From: Roseitranquillus sediminis
Lineage (GTDB): Bacteria; Pseudomonadota; Alphaproteobacteria; Rhodobacterales; Rhodobacteraceae
Reading direction: 5' to 3'
Assembly (NCBI RefSeq): GCF_016918935.1
Contig: NZ_JAFFOB010000006.1
Span: 62,001-126,000 of the forward strand
Length of the DNA: 64,000 bases
Shown here one piece after another: positions 55,239-64,000 of the stretch (position 1 is its first letter; each line of letters starts with the position of its first letter). The notes below the pieces were generated by a model. It saw only the letters and a list, made by a program, of their open reading frames with translations, was not told where the DNA came from and made no database searches. Made by a program: the position numbers and the translations under genes.

Positions 55239-56078
55239 ATGGCTTACAGAACGATCGCTACGGTCGTGACGGATCTGGAGGCGGGCGCGGCGACACTCGA
55301 CTCGGCGGTGGCGCTGGCAGAGGGGCTGGACGCGCACCTCGATGTGCTCTGCCTCGGGCTCGACCGGACGCAGCCGGCAGCCTACTACACCGGCCCCGAC
55401 ATGTTTCCGGTCCAGGACATGCTGGGCGACGCGCGGGAGGAGGCCGCGGCCATCGAGGAGAAAGTGCGCGAGCTGCTCGCGCGCAGCGGCGTGCGCCACG
55501 ACATCGCCGCAGCGGGGGTGCCGATGAGTGGTCTCAACGGCCTGGTCGCCGGGCACGTGCAGTACGCCGACCTTGCGGTTCTGGCGCGGCCCTACGGGGA
55601 AAGCCGAACACCCGAGGATGTCAGCATCCTCGAGGCCGCGCTCTTCGGAACCGGCACGCCGGTGCTCGTCCTGCCGCCCGGCCATGGCAACAAGGCAGTG
55701 GGCGGGCGCATCGTGATCGCCTGGAACGAAAGCCCTGGCGCATTGAGTGCGGTGCGGGCGGCGCTGCCGCTTCTGCAGGCCAGCTCCGCGAGCTGGATCG
55801 CGGTGGTCGACCCGCCGGTGCATGCAGCCGATCGCTCGGATCCCGGCGGCGCGCTCGCGCAGATGCTTTCGCGCCATGGCGTGCATGCCGAGGTCGCGGT
55901 GCTGGCCAAGTCAGTGCCGCGCATCTCGGACGTGCTCTGCCGCTTCGCGCTCGACATGGAGGCGGACATGATCGTGATGGGCGCCTACGGACACTCACGT
56001 CTGCGTGAGGCTATCCTCGGGGGCGCGACCCGCAACATGCTTCAGCAGGCCGAGGTGCCGGTCCTCATGAGCCACTGA
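55239..56078 (+). CDS. Universal stress protein (tandem UspA domains)
   Basis: A 279-residue protein with two UspA-type domains. The C-terminal one carries the nucleotide-binding signature G-x2-G-x9-G ('MGAYGHSRLREAILGGATRN'), indicating ATP binding; the N-terminal one lacks a clear copy. The N-terminal domain begins 'YRTIATVVTDLEAGAATLDS'. Tandem Usp proteins in alphaproteobacteria are often induced by low oxygen or growth arrest, which agrees with the FNR box upstream. ATG 55239 follows GAGGAGGAA. Downstream lies secE. Confidence 0.9.
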   Translation: MAYRTIATVVTDLEAGAATLDSAVALAEGLDAHLDVLCLGLDRTQPAAYYTGPDMFPVQDMLGDAREEAAAIEEKVRELLARSGVRHDIAAAGVPMSGLNGLVAGHVQYADLAVLARPYGESRTPEDVSILEAALFGTGTPVLVLPPGHGNKAVGGRIVIAWNESPGALSAVRAALPLLQASSASWIAVVDPPVHAADRSDPGGALAQMLSRHGVHAEVAVLAKSVPRISDVLCRFALDMEADMIVMGAYGHSRLREAILGGATRNMLQQAEVPVLMSH

Positions 56079-56146
56079 TCACGCGACGGGTTGAAGGCGC
56101 CGCCGCGAGCGCGTAAGTGGACGCGGCTGCGAGACAAGGGAAGACC

Positions 56147-56347
56147 ATGGCGACGAGGACGAATCCGCTACAGTTCGTGCAGCAGGTGCGCGCGGAGATC
56201 GCGAAGGTCGTCTGGCCGACGCGGCGCGAGACCGCGCTGACGACTGTTATGGTCCTCATCATGGCCACGTTGACGGCGATCTTTTTCTTCTTCGTCGATT
56301 TCGTGATCCGGCAGGGCCTCGAAGGCGTGCTGCGGCTCTTTGGATGA
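56147..56347 (+). CDS. secE: Protein translocase subunit SecE
   Basis: A 66-residue essential partner of SecY. A single membrane span ('TVMVLIMATLTAIFFFFVDF') follows the conserved 'FVQQVRAEIAKVVWPTRRET' amphipathic segment, which includes the invariant VVWPTR. ATG 56147 is preferred, with AAGGGAAG upstream. It is the first gene of the secE-nusG-rplKAJL-rpoBC cluster. Confidence 0.95.
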   Translation: MATRTNPLQFVQQVRAEIAKVVWPTRRETALTTVMVLIMATLTAIFFFFVDFVIRQGLEGVLRLFG

Positions 56348-56504
56348 CGCAGCCTCCGGCGCTTGAACTCGTCGGCAGAGGGCGTTAAGCGAGCGGACAT
56401 TCCCGGAAACAGGCGTGCGGCGATTCGCGTGGCGCGCCGATTTCCGTTTTCGGGCAGTACGGCATGTGGGCCTGGTGGCGCGGGACGAGGCAAGGGCAGG
56501 GACG

Positions 56505-57038
56505 ATGGCGAAGCGTTGGTATTCGGTGAGCGTTCTGTCGAATTTCGAGAAGAAGATCGCGGAACAGATCCGGCACGCCGTTTCTGATGCCGGGCTTGAG
56601 GGCGAGATCGAGGAAGTTCTCGTTCCGACCGAGGAAGTGATCGAGATCCGCCGTGGCAAGAAGGTCCCGACCGAGCGGCGCTTCATGCCGGGCTACGTGC
56701 TCGTGCGGATGGAAATGTCGGACCGGGCCTATCACCTGATCACGTCGATCAATCGCGTGACCGGATTCCTCGGCCCGCAGGGTAGGCCGATGCCGATGCG
56801 TGATGCCGAGGTCAATTCGATCCTGAACCGCGTCGAAGAGGGCGAGGCATCGCCGCGGCACGTGGTCCACTTCGATATCGGTGAACGGGTAAAGGTCAAC
56901 GACGGCCCCTTCGAGGACTTCGACGGCATGGTCGAGGAAGTGGACGAGGACAACCAGCGCCTGAAGGTGATGGTCTCGATCTTCGGCCGGGCCACGCCGG
57001 TCGAGCTGGAATTTGCTCAGGTCAGCAAGCAGGGCTGA
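56505..57038 (+). CDS. nusG: Transcription termination/antitermination factor NusG
   Basis: Elongation factor that binds RNA polymerase and couples it to Rho or the ribosome. 177 residues with the NGN domain ('KRWYSVSVLSNFEKKIAEQI', ending 'VPTERRFMPGYVLVRMEMSD') and the C-terminal KOW motif ('FDIGERVKVNDGPFEDFDGM'). ATG 56505 follows AGGGACG. It lies 157 bp after secE with an intervening promoter-capable region and 101 bp before rplK. Confidence 0.97.
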   Translation: MAKRWYSVSVLSNFEKKIAEQIRHAVSDAGLEGEIEEVLVPTEEVIEIRRGKKVPTERRFMPGYVLVRMEMSDRAYHLITSINRVTGFLGPQGRPMPMRDAEVNSILNRVEEGEASPRHVVHFDIGERVKVNDGPFEDFDGMVEEVDEDNQRLKVMVSIFGRATPVELEFAQVSKQG

Positions 57039-57139
57039 GCGTCCCTCCGTGGGAGGTGACCCGGGCGCGCCCGGGGCCGGACCACGGCAACTGAAGCCGC
57101 CGCGACGCGTCGCGGGGTGTTGAGAGAAGGAGGCCGTGA

Positions 57140-57568
57140 ATGGCCAAGAAGATTATGGGCAGCCTCAAGCTGCAGGTGAAGGCGGGGCAGGCGAACCCGT
57201 CTCCGCCGGTTGGCCCCGCGCTCGGTCAGCGCGGCATCAACATCATGGAGTTCTGCAAGGCGTTCAACGCGCGGACGCAGGACATGGAGCCGGGTGCCCC
57301 CTGCCCGACGGTGATCACCTACTATCAGGACAAGTCCTTCACGATGGACATCAAGACGCCGCCGGCGTCGTACTTCCTGAAGAAGGCCGCGAAGAAGACG
57401 TCCGGCGCCAAGCTGCCCGGGCGCGAGACTATCGGTTCGGTCACGGCCGCCCAGCTGCGCGAGATCGCCGAGGCGAAGATGAAGGACCTCAACGCCACTG
57501 ACGTCGAGGCCGCCATGAAGATCGTGCTTGGCTCGGCCAGGTCGATGGGCATCGAGGTGAAGGGCTGA
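57140..57568 (+). CDS. rplK: 50S ribosomal protein L11
   Basis: Ribosomal protein of the GTPase-associated centre. 142 residues with '[21 protein letters not shown]' (N-terminal domain, the proline helix) and the C-terminal '[20 protein letters not shown]', as usual. ATG 57140 has GAAGGAGG upstream. Its TGA overlaps the rplA ATG (TGATG). Confidence 0.99.
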   Translation: MAKKIMGSLKLQVKAGQANPSPPVGPALGQRGINIMEFCKAFNARTQDMEPGAPCPTVITYYQDKSFTMDIKTPPASYFLKKAAKKTSGAKLPGRETIGSVTAAQLREIAEAKMKDLNATDVEAAMKIVLGSARSMGIEVKG

Positions 57569-58269
57569 TGGGCAAGATCGGAAAGCGACTGCGCGCGGCA
57601 CGTGAGGTCTTCGCGGACAAGAGCGATGTGAGTGTCGAGGATGCCGTGAAGCTGGTGAAGTCCGGCGCGACGGCGAAATTCGACGAAACGGTCGAGATCG
57701 CGGTCAACCTGGGCGTCGACCCGCGTCACGCGGACCAGATGGTCCGTGGTACGGTGACGCTGCCGAACGGCACCGGCAAGACGGTGCGGGTGGCGGTGTT
57801 CGCCCGCGGCGCGAAGGCCGAGGAGGCCGAGAAGGCCGGCGCCGACATCGTGGGTGCCGAAGACCTGATGGAGCGGATCCAGGGTGGCCAGATCGACTTC
57901 GACCGCTGCATCGCAACGCCGGACATGATGGCGATCGTGGGGCGGCTCGGGAAGATCCTCGGTCCGCGCAACCTGATGCCGAACCCGCGTGTCGGGACGG
58001 TGACGATGGATGTCGCCGAGGCGGTCAAGGCGGCGAAGGGCGGCCAGGTCCAGTTCAAGGTCGAGAAGGCAGGCGTGGTTCACGCCGGTGTCGGCAAGTG
58101 CAGCTTCGACGACCAGAAGCTGGTCGAGAACGTGCGCGCCTTCGTCGATGCGGTAGCCAAGGCCAAGCCCGCTGGCGCCAAGGGCGCGTACATGAAGAAG
58201 GTCAGCCTGACGTCGACCATGGGGCCGGCGGTGAGCGTCGACGTCCCGTCGGCCACGGGCAACGCCTGA
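57568..58269 (+). CDS. rplA: 50S ribosomal protein L1
   Basis: Large ribosomal protein of the L1 stalk and, in bacteria, an autogenous translational repressor of the rplK-rplA mRNA. 233 residues with '[19 protein letters not shown]' and '[19 protein letters not shown]', both conserved. Start at ATG 57568, overlapping rplK stop, which suggests translational coupling. Followed by the L10 leader. Confidence 0.99.
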   Translation: MGKIGKRLRAAREVFADKSDVSVEDAVKLVKSGATAKFDETVEIAVNLGVDPRHADQMVRGTVTLPNGTGKTVRVAVFARGAKAEEAEKAGADIVGAEDLMERIQGGQIDFDRCIATPDMMAIVGRLGKILGPRNLMPNPRVGTVTMDVAEAVKAAKGGQVQFKVEKAGVVHAGVGKCSFDDQKLVENVRAFVDAVAKAKPAGAKGAYMKKVSLTSTMGPAVSVDVPSATGNA

Positions 58270-58284
58270 ACGAGTTTCGCCGGG

Positions 58285-58492
58285 CCGTGGGTCCGGCGGA
58301 TGGCGGGGCTTGAAGCCCCGTCCTGTCCGAGACGGAGGGTTGGCCGCGAGGCCGGTAATTCCTTCCTGAGACGGGGCCATGTCGGGCCGGTCGGGTTCCA
58401 CCCGGTGGTCTTGGCGGGTCCCTTCGGACCCGAGGGTTCCGGTTCGCCGGAGCCATACTGAGCCGGGGGAAACCCCAACTTGGAGTGAAACT
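58285..58492 (+). promoter_or_regulatory. Ribosomal protein L10 leader (rplJL autoregulatory region)
   Basis: The 224-base gap between rplA and rplJ is rich in hairpins, as expected for the L10 leader that L10-L12 binds to repress rplJ-rplL. Visible stems include CGGGGCT/AGCCCCG (58304-58320), CGGGT/ACCCG near 58392-58403 and CGGGTCC/GGACCCG (58415-58432, perfect 7 bp). The leader ends with GGAG before the GTG start. The precise L10-binding kink-turn was not identified. Confidence 0.6.
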
Positions 58493-59011
58493 GTGGATAG
58501 AGCCCAGAAAGAGAAAGTGGTCGAGGAACTCGGCCAGATCTTCGAAAGCTCTGGCGTCGTGGTGGTTGCCCACTACACGGGTCTCACGGTGAAGGAGATG
58601 CAGGACCTCCGCGCGCGCATGCGCGAGGCGGGCGGTTCCGTTCGCGTTGCCAAGAACAGGCTCGCCAAGATCGCCCTCGAGGGAAAACCGGCGGCATCGA
58701 TCGCCGACTACCTGACGGGCATGACCGTACTTTCCTATTCCGAAGACCCCGTGGCGGCAGCCAAGGTGGCCGAGGATTTCGCAAAGTCCAACTCGAAGTT
58801 CGAGATTCTGGGCGGCGCGATGGGAGAGACGGCCCTGGACCGGGCCGGTGTCAAGGCAGTGTCGGAGATGCCGTCGCGCGAGGAGCTTATCGCTTCCATC
58901 GTCGGCTGCATCGGCGCCCCTGCCAGCAACATCGCCGGTGCGATCGGTGCGCCCGCCAGCAACATCGCGAGCATCCTTTCGACGATCGAGGAACGTGCCG
59001 AGGCGGCGTGA
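58493..59011 (+). CDS. rplJ: 50S ribosomal protein L10
   Basis: Anchors L7/L12 to the ribosome. 172 residues with the start '[19 protein letters not shown]' and the conserved '[21 protein letters not shown]'. The start codon is GTG 58493, the only start fitting the family; TTGGAG lies 6-10 bases upstream. The C-terminus carries the alanine-rich L7/L12-binding helix with a repeated 'GAPASNIA' unit. Confidence 0.98.
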   Translation: MDRAQKEKVVEELGQIFESSGVVVVAHYTGLTVKEMQDLRARMREAGGSVRVAKNRLAKIALEGKPAASIADYLTGMTVLSYSEDPVAAAKVAEDFAKSNSKFEILGGAMGETALDRAGVKAVSEMPSREELIASIVGCIGAPASNIAGAIGAPASNIASILSTIEERAEAA

Positions 59012-59071
59012 GAGCCGTCTCAGGGTTGAAAGCCCGACGTTGGAACACATCTTACCGAACGGAAAATCGAC

Positions 59072-59455
59072 ATGGCTGATCTGAAGAAACTCGCCGAAGA
59101 GATCGTGAACCTCACGCTGCTCGAGGCGCAGGAACTGAAAACCATCCTCAAGGACGAGTACGGCATCGAGCCCGCCGCTGGCGGCGCGGTGATGATGGCC
59201 GGTCCCGCCGGCGGCGGCGAAGCCGCTGCGGCAGAGGAGGAGAAGACCGAGTTCGACGTGATCCTGAAGTCCGCCGGGGCGCAGAAGATCAACGTCATCA
59301 AGGAAGTCCGTGCCATCACCGGCCTTGGCCTGAAGGAAGCCAAGGATCTCGTGGAGGCGGGCGGCAAGGCCGTCAAGGAAGGCGCTTCGAAGGAAGAGGC
59401 CGAGTCCATCAAGCAGAAGCTCGAAGCGGCCGGCGCCGAGATCGAGCTCAAGTAA
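59072..59455 (+). CDS. rplL: 50S ribosomal protein L7/L12
   Basis: Stalk protein recruiting translation factors. 127 residues: N-terminal dimerisation helices '[20 protein letters not shown]', an alanine/glycine hinge and the C-terminal domain '[21 protein letters not shown]' with '[21 protein letters not shown]'. ATG 59072. Next comes a pair of strong hairpins before rpoB. Confidence 0.99.
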   Translation: MADLKKLAEEIVNLTLLEAQELKTILKDEYGIEPAAGGAVMMAGPAGGGEAAAAEEEKTEFDVILKSAGAQKINVIKEVRAITGLGLKEAKDLVEAGGKAVKEGASKEEAESIKQKLEAAGAEIELK

Positions 59456-59459
59456 GTCC

Positions 59460-59519
59460 GGGCGGCCTGAGGGCCGCCCGCTGCAAGGCGGCTGGCACCG
59501 GAGGCTTCCGGTGCCAGCC
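59460..59519 (+). terminator. Two strong hairpins between rplL and rpoB (attenuator or processing site)
   Basis: Hairpin 1: GGGCGGCC (59460-59467) and GGCCGCCC (59472-59479), perfect 8 bp. Hairpin 2: GGCTGGCACCGGA (59490-59502) and TCCGGTGCCAGCC (59507-59519), perfect 13 bp with a 4-base loop. Only a short pyrimidine tail (TTCCGCG) follows. Partial termination or RNase processing between rplL and rpoB is well known in other bacteria; here it is inferred from position and stem strength. Confidence 0.65.
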
Positions 59520-59694
59520 TTCCGCGTCTTGGCAAGGGCCTGCGGGCAGACCCTTTCCAGGATGCGGTTCGACGGATCGGGCGGCTGCTGGTGGGACGGC
59601 AGCCAGGGATTGATCCGCCGGACCCCCTTCACGTACGGGCATGCCGCCGGGCCCCGCGGCGCCGTGCCCCGTGACACGAAAGGTGACGACGCGC

Positions 59695-63828
<4,134 letters not shown>

Positions 63829-63874
63829 GGGCGGCCCTCGCCCCACTCACCCCATCTGACCTGAAGGACAGAGT

Positions 63875-64000
63875 ATGAACCAGGAACTGACGACGAACCC
63901 ATTCAACCCGCTTGCCGCGCCGAAGACGTTCGACGAGATTAAGATCTCGCTGGCCAGCCCGGAGCGGATCCTCAGCTGGTCCTACGGCGAGATCAAGAAG
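63875..64000 (+). CDS. rpoC: DNA-directed RNA polymerase beta' subunit, 5' part only
   Basis: First 42 codons of rpoC, cut by the window end. The translation begins '[20 protein letters not shown]' and continues '[20 protein letters not shown]', the standard start of alphaproteobacterial beta'. ATG 63875 is preceded by GAAGGACAG. Position directly after rpoB confirms the call. Confidence 0.97.
   Translation, partial: MNQELTTNPFNPLAAPKTFDEIKISLASPERILSWSYGEIKK

Noticed and set aside
58915-58970. Repeated GCCAGCAACATCGC in rplJ
   Set aside because: The repeat encodes the duplicated 'ASNIA' unit of the alanine-rich C-terminus of L10 and does not indicate a mobile or CRISPR repeat.

Overview
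The window looks like a chromosomal segment of a high-GC alphaproteobacterium, most probably in the Rhodobacterales (Rhodobacteraceae). The Rieske protein starts and is numbered like Rhodobacter PetA. The fbc operon is ordered Rieske, cytochrome b, cytochrome c1. A serC leader candidate, a tandem glycine riboswitch before gcvT and the secE-nusG-rplKAJL-rpoBC order all fit. There are no insertion sequences, phage genes or CRISPR arrays. The assignment rests on gene content and recalled family sequences, not on a search.

Region by region. (1) 1-3.3 kb: end of an IalB-like protein, rlmN, and an orphan ferredoxin reductase. (2) 3.3-13.4 kb: a catabolic island. A minus-strand arm (GntR regulator, VOC dioxygenase-like protein, pobA, pcaC) diverges from a plus-strand arm (enolase-superfamily enzyme, tripartite tricarboxylate transporter with a split TctB, second enolase-superfamily enzyme, 2-hydroxyacid dehydrogenase). 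A repeated operator-like sequence lies between the arms. (3) 13.4-17.6 kb: iron uptake. A heavily decayed siderophore ABC permease/ATPase lies beside an intact ferric-iron binding protein and its permease, which are convergent and share a terminator hairpin. (4) 17.8-23.7 kb: topoisomerase IB, Dps, a phospholipase D-like protein, an amidoligase overlapping a class-I glutamine amidotransferase-like hydrolase, and a PRC-barrel protein. This stretch is the best candidate for a poorly described system. (5) 23.8-27.6 kb: serine biosynthesis (serC, serA), each preceded by striking inverted repeats, then a phosphoesterase. (6) 27.6-32.5 kb: an MhpA-like flavin monooxygenase with a DUF2783 partner, HdeD-like protein, glutathione-dependent formaldehyde dehydrogenase, a metallo-beta-lactamase-fold protein with altered metal ligands, and tRNA-Lys.

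(7) 32.5-35.8 kb: four tightly overlapping genes (polyprenyl-phosphate glycosyltransferase, LAB_N membrane protein, ArnT-like GT39, PAP2 phosphatase), probably a lipid A or envelope glycan modification cassette. (8) 35.8-40.3 kb: dapF, mtaB, a CaCA antiporter, a glutathione transferase and a second PAP2. (9) 40.4-43.1 kb: petABC (fbcFBC), the cytochrome bc1 complex. (10) 43.1-46.5 kb: thiBPQ thiamine transporter under a TPP riboswitch. (11) 46.6-53.2 kb: aroC, a GGCT-like protein, and the glycine cleavage operon gcvT-gcvH-gcvP under a glycine riboswitch, with a small stop-interrupted ORF between gcvH and gcvP. (12) 53.3-56.1 kb: an EAL phosphodiesterase, a DUF2270 membrane protein and a tandem UspA preceded by a good FNR/FixK box. 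(13) 56.1-64 kb: secE, nusG, rplK, rplA, L10 leader, rplJ, rplL, rpoB and the start of rpoC.

Many operons have 1-4 bp stop/start overlaps, so translational coupling is the rule. Long open frames opposite real genes (for example opposite gcvP and rpoB) are high-GC artefacts and are omitted.
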